The position numbers and the translations under genes were made by a program. Below, one piece after another: positions 29,844-37,665 of a stretch of 64,000 nucleotides of DNA. Origin of the DNA: Vulcanisaeta sp. JCM 16161. Its GTDB lineage: Archaea; Thermoproteota; Thermoprotei; Thermoproteales; Thermocladiaceae. Within the stretch, counting starts at the first letter, position 1. Each line of letters begins with the position of its first letter. Below the pieces are notes generated by a model. That model was given only the letters and a program-made list of their open reading frames with translations. It ran no database searches and had not been told where the DNA came from. The stretch lies in the NCBI RefSeq assembly GCF_001316285.1, contig NZ_BBDO01000004.1, forward strand, positions 186,001 through 250,000, in the 5' to 3' direction.

Positions 29844-31178
29844 ATGAGTAAGGAGCAGACAAGCGCAGAATTATATGTAAAGGACTTCTCGGTATTCGAG
29901 GAGGCGAAACTAACGCTAAAGCCACTCACAATACTGATAGGCGGAAACAGTGTGGGAAAGAGCCACCTACTATACCTGACCTGGCTATTGATGAGGCTTG
30001 AACCAAACGTCCCAGCCCTAGTCGAGGTAAATGAAAACTTACGTAACATGATAAAAGGCATAAAGGAAGCGGCATCTAAAGATAAAATAATAATTGATAT
30101 TATTAAGGAAATAGTCCAGGGATACTCATATTTCCTGACCGAATCCTTTAAGAAAACCTTTGGAACAGGACCAGCAAGGCTTTCAAAGGACAAACAGCTG
30201 AGTGTGTCGGTGCAGGGATATAGTGGATGTAAAATTGAATTTAAACTCTCCGGGAATGAATTTGCCACTAATTATGTGGAATGCGAAGATTTATTTAATA
30301 ATATTGAAATAAAAATAAATGAAGATTTCGAGTTTCCCGTCATTCGGCTTACAGAATGTGGTACTATTATAAATAGATTTATTGATATTGATAACGTTGT
30401 GTTCAATTATTTTGTATTAAATACAATTACGAAAGATGCTGTAAGTAGTTGTTTTAAGCCATGGTTGCTAGGTGATGACGATGTTGATTTCTTCATTGAC
30501 GGTAGGGCGGGCCTCATCAGGTCTATCATGAAGCCTCAGATAAAGGTTGAGGGCCTCCTTGAGCCTGATGAGGTATTTAGGCTTAAGTATTTTAAGGCGA
30601 TTGAGAAGGCGTATGAGGGTATTAAGGGTATTGATTTAATTAGGGATTTCCTTGAGGAGCTCGGCGTTAAGGACATTAGGGTGGAGTTTGAGAGGGGGTT
30701 ATACGTGCCTTACATAGTTACGTGGAATGGTGCTAGCATCCCGCTTGATATATCGCCTTCTGGAGTTAGGGAATCGCTCTTGCCGTTACTGTCCCTAATC
30801 AATGAAAAGGGTAAGGTTGTGATTATTGAGGAACCAGAGGCCCACCTTCATCCAAGGGCCATTACCAGGTTGGCTAGGGTTATCGCCAGGGCCGTCAACA
30901 TGGGTAAGCAAGTAATACTATCAACACACAATGATTACCTACTCTACGAGTTAAGCAATCTTATTGAGGCCAGTGAGCTTAGTGATGATGAGCTTAAGAG
31001 GCGTGGGTTGGGTAGGGGCGATGTATTGAGTCCGGATAGGGTCGCTGTGTACCTGGTCAGGGCTGAGCCGGGGAGGGATTACTCGGTCCTTGAGGAGGTT
31101 CCTGTAAGTGGTAATGGTATTGAGGAGGAGGAATTCAGTAAAGTGGCAACGGAGTTAGCCGAGGAATCCTCTCATTAG
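29844..31178 (+). CDS. AAA/ABC-type ATPase (OLD/AAA_21-like)
   Basis: 444 aa SMC/ABC-fold ATPase. Walker A GGNSVGKSH near residue 35, a long insert (about residues 55-270), signature-like DISPSGVRES, Walker B VVIIEEPEAHLHP and H-loop STHNDYLLYE. No TOPRIM nuclease domain follows, unlike OLD proteins. Insert-encoding DNA (up to about 30480) is visibly richer in A and T than the rest and uses AAA, ATA and GGA more often, which suggests recombination within the gene. Next gene starts 27 bases downstream. Such ATPase-plus-small-partner pairs are common in defence and mobile islands; that role here is inference. Confidence 0.82.
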   Translation: MSKEQTSAELYVKDFSVFEEAKLTLKPLTILIGGNSVGKSHLLYLTWLLMRLEPNVPALVEVNENLRNMIKGIKEAASKDKIIIDIIKEIVQGYSYFLTESFKKTFGTGPARLSKDKQLSVSVQGYSGCKIEFKLSGNEFATNYVECEDLFNNIEIKINEDFEFPVIRLTECGTIINRFIDIDNVVFNYFVLNTITKDAVSSCFKPWLLGDDDVDFFIDGRAGLIRSIMKPQIKVEGLLEPDEVFRLKYFKAIEKAYEGIKGIDLIRDFLEELGVKDIRVEFERGLYVPYIVTWNGASIPLDISPSGVRESLLPLLSLINEKGKVVIIEEPEAHLHPRAITRLARVIARAVNMGKQVILSTHNDYLLYELSNLIEASELSDDELKRRGLGRGDVLSPDRVAVYLVRAEPGRDYSVLEEVPVSGNGIEEEEFSKVATELAEESSH

Positions 31179-31205
31179 GGGTATGAAGATAAGGGAGAGT
31201 TAATT

Positions 31206-31571
31206 ATGAAGTGTAAATGCGGAGATGCCATGAGACGCGCTAATTGTCGGTGCATAGACCTGGATGAGTATGTCAATAACGTCGCTAATCGTGGTGATAG
31301 ACCACCACATGCGGATTACGCATTAATATGTGGTAATAGGGTCGTCATAGTCGAGGATGTTGATGGCAAGGCCGAGCTCAGGGATAAGGAGAAAGTTGAA
31401 ACCAGTGAGTACTTACTAAGGGGGCACGGAGAGGTTGCCTCGACAATGCGTATTTATAATGTTATCCATGCCACGAAGGGAGCCGACTCCATGGTTGCGA
31501 AGGTATTCCGTAAGTACAGGATTTTCCTAGTAACCTGTTGTGATAAGTTACGTGAGTTGATTTCGCAATAG
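31206..31571 (+). CDS. Small partner protein of the ATPase, possible nuclease
   Basis: 121 aa. Starts MKCKCGDAMRRANCRCIDLD with four closely spaced cysteines (two CxC pairs) that could bind metal. The centre, ADYALICGNRVVIVEDVDGK, has an acidic-lysine arrangement loosely like PD-(D/E)xK nucleases, and the C-terminus reads FLVTCCDKLRELISQ. Directly downstream of the ATPase and in the same orientation, so probably co-expressed. No family recognised with certainty. Confidence 0.6.
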   Translation: MKCKCGDAMRRANCRCIDLDEYVNNVANRGDRPPHADYALICGNRVVIVEDVDGKAELRDKEKVETSEYLLRGHGEVASTMRIYNVIHATKGADSMVAKVFRKYRIFLVTCCDKLRELISQ

Positions 31572-31610
31572 TTATGGTTTAAGCACTGGGCAAATGCTAT
31601 AAATTTCCAA

Positions 31611-32133
31611 TTGTTGAGTAGAAACGTTGTGGATCCACAGCAATTGAAATTAAGTAAGCCTTGGTTAAATGCTGAGGAGTATAGGAGAGGACGCATTTTG
31701 GAGGCCAGGTGTGAGGCTGAGCTCGCATTGAAATTCCTTGAGGCGGGCCTGTACAGGAATGCTGCCGGTAAGGCATTCCAGGCCTGGAAGGCCTTATTAG
31801 CCGCATTGGCCATAGGCCATGGCGATGAGCTAGCCAAGAGGTTTAAGGGGATTAGAAGAACTAGGGATGGTAAGAGGGTTAGTTTATCAGACTTCATAGT
31901 AGCGTTCATGCCCACGGGCTAATATGTTGGCTGTGGCCAAGGTCCTGGAACAACTAACAGATAAACCTCTCGTTGACTTAACAAACGCGGCAATAAACCT
32001 GCATGAATTTCGACATAACGGGCTTGATGAGACCGGCGTATTTAGTAGATACCCAACCATAGACTTGGTTATTGACGATATTAGGAGATTGGTTAATGGA
32101 GTTCAACAAATCCTGACATCAATTCAGGCGTAG
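31611..32133 (+). CDS. PaREP1/HEPN-like protein, one frameshift
   Basis: About 173 aa all-helical protein like the PaREP1 families multiplied in Pyrobaculum and relatives, related to HEPN/DUF86 helical bundles. First part: EEYRRGRILEARCEAELALK, FLEAGLYRNAAGKAFQAWKA. After a one-base break at about 31920 the second part continues MLAVAKVLEQLTDKPLVDLT. Starts at TTG 31611 or the GTG at 31629. Third gene of the small island beginning at 29844. Confidence 0.65.
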
Positions 32134-32420
32134 TGTTAAGGGACCAGGAAGCCGAACGACCATGAACCACGACCCCAGTAAATTCATTAACAGTACCCAC
32201 TAAGCAAGACCTAATCAATACGTATAATCATGTATTACGGCTATTAGAGCAATCCCACATAGGGTAAAGCACCTTTATCAGGTATGACGAACCTCGCCCG
32301 CGAAACACCAAGCCTAGCTAGGGTGATCATGCATGGACCTTAAGTTAGCTAGGTAATTTATTCCATAAGAACGCAAAACATGATGAACGTAAATTCGGCA
32401 TAGCCAAGCAACAATCCACG
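32134..32420. other. Intergenic stretch without recognisable features
   Basis: Stops in all frames and no conserved coding signal on either strand. No tRNA fragment, repeat or sRNA box set was found. It separates the accessory island from tRNA-Ser. Confidence 0.4.
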
Positions 32421-32423
32421 TGG

Positions 32424-32520
32424 TGCCGGGGCGGGATTTGAACCCGGGCCCCCTTGCGGGGACGGACTATCTGCCCACGATAGCAGGCCCGCGCCTTGGA
32501 CCTGGCTCGGCCACCCCGGC
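32424..32520 (-). tRNA. tRNA-Ser (GCU) with 12-nt intron at 37/38
   Basis: Minus-strand class II tRNA. Acceptor GCCGGGG/CCCCGGC, encoded CCA (32421-32423), long variable arm CCCC-GCAA-GGGG. Anticodon stem CGGGC/GTCCG; anticodon GCT at plus 32482-32484. Twelve bases (32469-32480) interrupt the loop after position 37 and form a compact bulge-helix-bulge: CTGC pairs with GCAG, bulges TAT and ATA. After excision the loop is CTGCTAA. The T-stem/acceptor junction is one C short of the expected CCCGCCCCCGGC, probably a homopolymer deletion. Confidence 0.93.
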
Positions 32521-32542
32521 GGTTCTTGCTTTGGTTTTGTTT

Positions 32543-32556
32543 GTTTTAAGTTTTTT
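32543..32556 (-). promoter_or_regulatory. Promoter of tRNA-Ser
   Basis: On the minus strand a run of eight A followed by CTTAAAAC lies 23-36 bases before the tRNA 5' end at 32520. It closely matches the box before tRNA-Val. Confidence 0.55.
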
Positions 32557-32590
32557 TTGTGCTGTGGGTTTCGTGGCTTCTTTATTGGAA

Positions 32591-32604
32591 TAAAATTTTA
32601 ATAA
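32591..32604 (+). promoter_or_regulatory. TATA box of atpK
   Basis: TAAAATTTTAATAA is centred about 29 bases before ATG 32627, so the mRNA is probably leaderless. Confidence 0.5.
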
Positions 32605-32626
32605 TGTCTCATGTCTTGCTTCGTTG

Positions 32627-32929
32627 ATGGTTAGTAGGGGAGTTGTTAGGGCCTTGGTAATTGCAATGTTGGTGCTTAGTCTCGCGGCTTTAATAGTTCA
32701 TGCCCAGGCCACTGATCAGGCCCAGGTTGAGGCAGCCAGGGCTTTGGCTGCCGGTATTGGCTTTGGTCTTGCGGCCCTTGGCGCCGGCATTGGTATAGGG
32801 TTAACAGGCGCTGCTTCGGTTAGTGCGATGATTGAAAGGAGGGAGTTATTCGCGATGTACTTGTTATTTGTCGCATTGGCAGAGGCTATAGCGATCTACG
32901 GCTTCGTAGTATTCTTCCTACTAATCTAA
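32627..32929 (+). CDS. atpK: A-type ATP synthase membrane subunit K (proteolipid)
   Basis: 100 aa rotor-ring subunit of the archaeal ATP synthase. A hydrophobic N-terminal helix (residues 5-25, ending HAQA) looks like a leader peptide that may be cleaved; then two helices, the first glycine-rich GIGFGLAALGAGIGIGLTGA, the second with the ion-binding glutamate in LVALAEAIAIYG-like context (FVALAEAIAIYG). I chose ATG 32627 over TTG 32624. The other ATP synthase subunits are not nearby. Confidence 0.93.
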   Translation: MVSRGVVRALVIAMLVLSLAALIVHAQATDQAQVEAARALAAGIGFGLAALGAGIGIGLTGAASVSAMIERRELFAMYLLFVALAEAIAIYGFVVFFLLI

Positions 32930-32974
32930 TCCAGGCACGCTCATTAGTTCAATATTCAAAATAACCACCTTTAA

Positions 32975-34315
32975 TCATGAAGAAATTAATCGCCTAACCA
33001 ATAATGAGTAGAACCTACTTGTTAATTCCAGGGACTTAACACTAACATACTCGTTAGGGCCATGTTCATTGCCGCCTATGGATCCAAAGTCTATTGTCTC
33101 AATGCCGAGTGGTGAGAAGTACCTTGCATCGCTTGCGCCAGCCATCTCCATGACTCTGGCCTCAAGGCCAAGTTCATTAAGTACCTCGCTGGCTAATTTA
33201 ACAAGTCTCGAGTCGCGCGGAGTGTATAGGTAGCCCCCACCGCCCTCGCTCTCGACCCTAACCTCAATTCCCTGGAAATCCTCCCTTAATGCTTCGTTCA
33301 TTGCCTCCTCAATGGCCTTGGTATCATCGGTCATGGCCCTGACATTAACCACGAACTCATGGTAATCACCGACAACCCTATACACGTTTGGTGTTGCCGT
33401 GATGCCATAAACGCTCTGAGCCTTGACCCTGGGCACAAACCTGGTCAACGGAAGTAGGGCCTTAATGAGTCTCGTGAGCCCCACATCAACCTCCTGCTGC
33501 GGACAGCCACTGCAGGGCTTAACCACGTCAGCCTCAACCCAGGTGGGCGTGACATTACTCTTGACAAAGCCTCCCTTAAGGCTGACTACGTATGCGTTGT
33601 TGAGCCATACGTATTGGGAAAGGGCGATGACTGGGTGCGTATCGACGCCGTTTATGAAGTAAGCGGCGTGGTACGGAGGCGTGACCTTATAATCAAGTTG
33701 GAACCTAATGGTTTCACTACGCCCGTTAACCACCGCCTTCTCAACCCTAGACCTAACCCTGGCGTTGAATATGGCCCTCCTCCTATTTATGATAACCATC
33801 GAGTGCCCATCGGCATTAATCACGTAGTTCGGCTTGAGACCATTACCCAGTAGGTAATCCCTCACGACCTTAGCCCCATTCTCACCACCAACCTCCTCAT
33901 CGGTTGTGAATGCGACGATAACCGTGCCCCTGTCTATATTTACCAGGTCCTCTAACGCCTTAAGCACTGCGGCCGCATTACCCTTATCATCGAGCGCGCC
34001 ACGGCCATAGGCAAGGTCACCCTCAATGGTTAGTTTAAGCGGATCGTACTTCCACTCACTACGTATAAACGGGACAACGTCGAGGTGCGCCAGAAGCAAT
34101 ACGCGGGGCTCGCCGGAACCAATGATACCAACTATGCTTCTATAACCATGGCTAACCAACACCCTGGTCTTCACACCAAGCCCATTTAATACGCCCTCCA
34201 CGAAATCAATAACGCCGGGATCGGGCATTTTACCGTTCTCAGGGTCATTAACCGTATCGAACTCTATAAGAGCTCCTAAAAGATTTAATAAATCAATTTC
34301 CATCAATAAACTCAT
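32975..34315 (-). CDS. M20-family peptidase/deacylase (ArgE/DapE/ACY1)
   Basis: 446 aa zinc hydrolase, intact. Metal ligands in LLLAHLDVVPF, GRGALDDKGNAAAV, TTDEEVGGENGAK, GASDARYFSP and GGNEHGPNEY; the dimerisation insert lies between about residues 190 and 330. Substrate class (N-acyl amino acid, succinyl-diaminopimelate or dipeptide) is not decidable. Divergent from the MHS transporter at 34357, with only about 40 bases between, so the two may share a regulatory region. Confidence 0.9.
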   Translation of the reverse strand: MSLLMEIDLLNLLGALIEFDTVNDPENGKMPDPGVIDFVEGVLNGLGVKTRVLVSHGYRSIVGIIGSGEPRVLLLAHLDVVPFIRSEWKYDPLKLTIEGDLAYGRGALDDKGNAAAVLKALEDLVNIDRGTVIVAFTTDEEVGGENGAKVVRDYLLGNGLKPNYVINADGHSMVIINRRRAIFNARVRSRVEKAVVNGRSETIRFQLDYKVTPPYHAAYFINGVDTHPVIALSQYVWLNNAYVVSLKGGFVKSNVTPTWVEADVVKPCSGCPQQEVDVGLTRLIKALLPLTRFVPRVKAQSVYGITATPNVYRVVGDYHEFVVNVRAMTDDTKAIEEAMNEALREDFQGIEVRVESEGGGGYLYTPRDSRLVKLASEVLNELGLEARVMEMAGASDARYFSPLGIETIDFGSIGGNEHGPNEYVSVKSLELTSRFYSLLVRRLISS

Positions 34316-34356
34316 TTATGAGTTAAATTTAAAAGTTACTAAATAATTAACTAATA

Positions 34357-35653
34357 ATGATGACAACCGGAAAAGATCTTGTTAAACTTGCATATGAGGC
34401 ATCCTTGGCTTCATTTTTTGGTACGTTCCTTGAGTTTTATGATTTTACATTATTTGGTTATTTAGCCACGATAATAGGGCCATTGTTCTTTCCAAGTACT
34501 AATCCGACGACTACGTTATTATACTACTTTGCTGCGTTTGGGACAGGGTTCGTAATGAGGCCTATAGGTTCTTTGTTCTTTGGATGGCTAGGGGATAAAT
34601 GGGGTAGAAGGAATACATTTATGATACCAATAATTCTTATGGCCTTTGCTTCATTATTTATGGGCCTGTTGCCAACATATCAAGAGGTTGGTGTTTGGGG
34701 CTGCACTTCTTGTAACCTTAAGATTATTGCAAGGCTTTTCATTAGGCGGTGAGTGGGGTGGTGGCATAACCATGGTTGCTGAACTTGCACCTAAGGAGAG
34801 GAGGGGATTTTTCGTGGGTATAGTTCAAATGGCACAAAGCGGTTTATTGACAACGGGTCTCTTGACCTTATTCTCCAGTACAATGTCTAAAGCAGCATTT
34901 GAAGCCTATGGATGGAGAATTCTCTTTATCATAGGTGTTATAATAGCAATAATTGGTTTCTATATAAGAATTAGACTAACTGAAACGCCAATATTTGACG
35001 AGGTCAGAAAACAGAAAAGGACCCTTAGAGTACCAGTGGCTCCCATAGTTACTAAAGGTCGTTATGTATCAATGTTATTGATGGCCTTATTCCTTGCTGG
35101 TGTTCCACTGTCGTATACGTATATTGTATATGGCGTTACTTATTTAACAAAGTACATTCATTTTGCTTATTCAGAGGCAACATTCATAACATTTATAGCT
35201 TCCGCTGTGTATTTAGTACTTACATTACCTTTTGCATATTTAACTGATATTATAGGCAGAAAGCCAATAGTGCTTGCTGGATTAATTGGTGAAGCAATAT
35301 TAGTTTTTCCATTCTATTTCTTAATAGTTAAATATCCATTCTTTATTGTTGTGCTTACATTTTACATTATTGAGGAAACATTACATGCAATATATAACGG
35401 TGCTTATGGACAAATGCTTGCAGAAATCTTCCCGACGGTATCAAGATATACTGGTGTGGCCTTTTCTTATAATTTAGGCGTTGCAATTTTAGGTGGATTT
35501 ACACCGTTCATAGTCACATACTTAATAGCTACGCTTAAAACACCACTAGCTCCAATTTATTGGTTGTTCCCATTAATTGTAATACCAATAATATTAGTGG
35601 CGTTACTTTATAAAGAAACAAAAGGTATAGATTTAAGTACATTTATAGAATAA
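34357..35653 (+). CDS. MHS-family MFS transporter, one frameshift
   Basis: About 432 aa, twelve helices. ASFFGTFLEFYDFTLFGYLA, motif A IGSLFFGWLGDKWGRR, then after a break near 34700 TLRLLQGFSLGGEWGGGITM, RLTETPIFDEVRKQ and the second motif A-like FAYLTDIIGRKP. Imports an organic acid or osmolyte with protons. The DNA is clearly richer in A and T than the neighbouring genes, which may mean recent acquisition. Divergent from the M20 peptidase. Confidence 0.87.
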
Positions 35654-35726
35654 ATTATTTGTAAATAATAAAAAAAATTAAATCAAAAATATTTATTCTT
35701 CTTTATTTTATAAATTATAAAAATGC

Positions 35727-36477
35727 TTATTGACCACTCTGTACCTGGACGCCTAGGCTCTCCAGGGTGTTCTTCAGCATGTTCCTTATCTCATTGATGT
35801 CCACGGGAACTATTGTGCCCTTAGCCGTGGTGAAGTAGTACCAATTCATTGAATGTGAAACACCCTTCATCCTCTTAATCCTCATCCTCCTGACTGGTAT
35901 GCCTAGGTTTGCCATATTCTCGTCAAACTCCATCTCGATTACTCCATCAAAGACGTACTCAATACTATTTAGTAGGTTGTCAATGTCCTCGGTCGTCACG
36001 TGGGCAACTATGAACGTCACCATGTTGTAAAGCCTAGACAGCGACTTTAATTGCTTGAGCAGGGCTACCAAGCCCTCGGTCGATGTTTATGAGGAGGTCA
36101 TTTATGGAGTCAATTATTAATCCGCGGGCACCCCTCGAGTAAACGGCCTGGCTAACCTTACTAATTAACTGCCCAGGGTCCAACTCGGTGATTACGTCAA
36201 TGACGTTTGGAGACTTAACCCTACGCTGATCACTGAGTGAGAATCCATCAATTATGAAGAGCCTATTGCCGAGGTCCCTCAGGTCATTAACCACGGACTC
36301 CGGGTTATCATCAAAGGACACGTAGACAAGCGGGTAATTACTCATGATACTCCGAGCAAGCAACTTAACGAGGAGTGTCTTACCCATGCCAAGGTCTCCA
36401 CGAATGAGGATTAGGTAGCCGAAGGGGAAGCCCGTGGGTAATAAATCCTCCAAAACCTGGCACCTAAGGAAGTCCAT
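35727..36477 (-). CDS. KaiC-like RecA-superfamily ATPase, one frameshift
   Basis: About 250 aa single-domain KaiC/RadA-like ATPase. Walker A RGDLGMGKTLL near residue 30, Walker B GARGLIIDSINDLL, later segment MVTFIVAHVTTEDI (RadA/KaiC core) and C-terminal VRRMRIKRMKGVSHS typical of archaeal KaiC homologues. Break near 36070, where one G restores DRGGLVALLKQLKSLSRLY. Cellular role unknown; in archaea such proteins act in signalling or motility regulation. Located next to the tRNA that borders the surface locus. Confidence 0.82.
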
Positions 36478-36574
36478 AACAACCAGGGAATAAGGCCGAA
36501 ACGAAATAATTAAGCATTACCCAACCAATCACCGGGAGAAATACCAAAGCCCATCAAGATTGAAACAAACCTGG

Positions 36575-36668
36575 TGGGCCCGCGGGATTCGAACCCGGGA
36601 CCTCCCGGTTATGAGCCGTACGCGGGGCACATGCCCCAGGGCGCTCTACCTGGCTAAGCTACGGGCCC
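36575..36668 (-). tRNA. tRNA with CAU anticodon (Ile2 or elongator Met), 21-nt intron at 29/30
   Basis: Minus-strand tRNA, CCA encoded at 36572-36574, anticodon CAT (plus 36611-36613). Acceptor, anticodon stem and T arm are nearly identical to tRNA-Ile at 3754, and the 21-nt intron (36618-36638) is identical in sequence and position. The acceptor GGGCCCG rules out initiator tRNA. Similarity to tRNA-Ile(GAU) favours Ile2 (agmatidine-modified), but elongator Met is possible. The 3' T-stem strand is one base short as in tRNA-Ile. Confidence 0.9.
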
Positions 36669-36691
36669 TAATGAAGTCTGATTTTATGGCA

Positions 36692-36705
36692 AATTTAAGC
36701 TTTTT
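36692..36705 (-). promoter_or_regulatory. Promoter of tRNA(CAU)
   Basis: Minus strand AAAAAGCTTAAATT 24-37 bases before the tRNA 5' end; same layout as the other tRNA promoters. Confidence 0.5.
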
Positions 36706-36785
36706 GTCTCGGGATTTCCTATGGGTTGGCTATGAATAGATTTGGTAAGGAGTTGTTATTGAATTGAATGGTTTATATCGTTATT

Positions 36786-36968
36786 TTAATTCATTAATTG
36801 TGGTTTCAGCGCTGCTTCGTCGCTGTTTATGTTCGCGGTTTTTAGTTCGAAGTCTAGGTTTACGAGTATTTCCCATAGCCTGTCAAGGGCTTCATTGCAA
36901 GGTATTTTACCCATCCTTGCCTTACCAATTATTATTAGGGCCTCGTCAATGGCCTTCGTCGGATTCAT
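36786..36968 (-). CDS. Small hypothetical protein
   Basis: 60 aa beginning MNPTKAIDEALIIIGKARMG and continuing EALDRLWEILVNLDFELK, mostly helical and charged; looks like a real small cytosolic protein rather than a chance frame, but no family is recognised. It lies alone between tRNA(CAU) and the sRNA genes. Confidence 0.4.
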   Translation of the reverse strand: MNPTKAIDEALIIIGKARMGKIPCNEALDRLWEILVNLDFELKTANINSDEAALKPQLMN

Positions 36969-37093
36969 AATTGAAAGTCATGGATAACTATGGGTTTTAG
37001 GCTTAATTATCCTGTTCCTGAAAAGAGATTTTCATTCAACTTGTTATTTTAAATGAACAGTAGTGTTTTTGAGCCCTTTAATGCAGTTAATTA

Positions 37094-37151
37094 AGTGGTG
37101 ATGACTCATTGCAGTACTGACCAGTGAGGAGACTGACCTGCCCTGACCACT
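37094..37151 (+). ncRNA. C/D box sRNA (2'-O-methylation guide), candidate
   Basis: Textbook archaeal layout: C box GTGATGA (37098-37104), 12-nt guide, D' box CTGA (37117-37120), 3-nt spacer CCA, C' box GTGAGGA (37124-37130), 12-nt guide, D box CTGA (37143-37146). The ends pair perfectly, AGTGG with CCACT (37147-37151), giving the terminal stem of the kink-turn. Guides are CTCATTGCAGTA and GACTGACCTGCC; the target bases opposite the fifth nucleotide before each D/D' box would be methylated. Targets cannot be found in this window. Confidence 0.75.
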
Positions 37152-37188
37152 CGCAAAATATTTATCGTGACGATTAATTAGTAGGCAA

Positions 37189-37238
37189 TCAGTGTATAGC
37201 CGCATTCATCAAGCATCAGACACCTCCTCTCTCCTCAC
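37189..37238 (-). ncRNA. Second C/D box sRNA on the opposite strand, candidate
   Basis: Minus strand: C box variant GTGAGGA (37238-37232), 12-nt guide GAGAGGAGGTGT, D' CTGA, 3-nt spacer TGC, C' TTGATGA, 13-nt guide ATGCGGCTATACA, D CTGA (37192-37189). Spacing is right, but the boxes deviate slightly from consensus and the terminal stem is weak, so this one is less certain than the plus-strand sRNA 40 bases away. Confidence 0.45.
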
Positions 37239-37264
37239 CCAGTCAATGATGCGCCCGGCGCCTT

Positions 37265-37618
37265 TTAAGTCCTTACCGAGCCCATGGCGCGGAGAAGCTC
37301 TTTAACAACCCAGGCCTTCACGAATGTACTCTCCCCATTCGTTGCAATTACCACGTCTGCATAATCATCAAGCTTAAGAACCTCCTCAGGCCTGACCACG
37401 GAGTTATTAATCATGACCTTAACATTGGTTAGGGGGCCATGCCTATTTAATAACTCCCTCAAAGCCTCACCAACTACTAACGTGGTTAAATCCCTCTCAA
37501 TGAGGCGAAGTGCGCCAAACCTGGCACTAATCAATGCCAGTGCATCCAATGGCTTATTTAATGAACGCCACACCTCATCCACGGCACTAACCACGTACCC
37601 ATCAACGCTCTTGAGCAC
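37265..37618 (-). CDS. Hypothetical protein at the end of the surface locus
   Basis: 117 aa from GTG 37618: MLKSVDGYVVSAVDEVWRSL, LTTLVVGEALRELLNRHGPL, ADVVIATNGESTFVKAWVVK. The open frame extends upstream into the end of the preceding membrane-protein gene, reading LRSYLGPGIALYVALKA, so the true start may be a little earlier and overlap it. Mixed alpha/beta, soluble; no recognised family. Same orientation as the two large membrane proteins and probably in their operon. Confidence 0.6.
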   Translation of the reverse strand: MLKSVDGYVVSAVDEVWRSLNKPLDALALISARFGALRLIERDLTTLVVGEALRELLNRHGPLTNVKVMINNSVVRPEEVLKLDDYADVVIATNGESTFVKAWVVKELLRAMGSVRT

Positions 37619-37665
37619 GGCCTTAAGTGCTACGTAAAGTGCAATACCTGGGCCTAGGTAACTCC

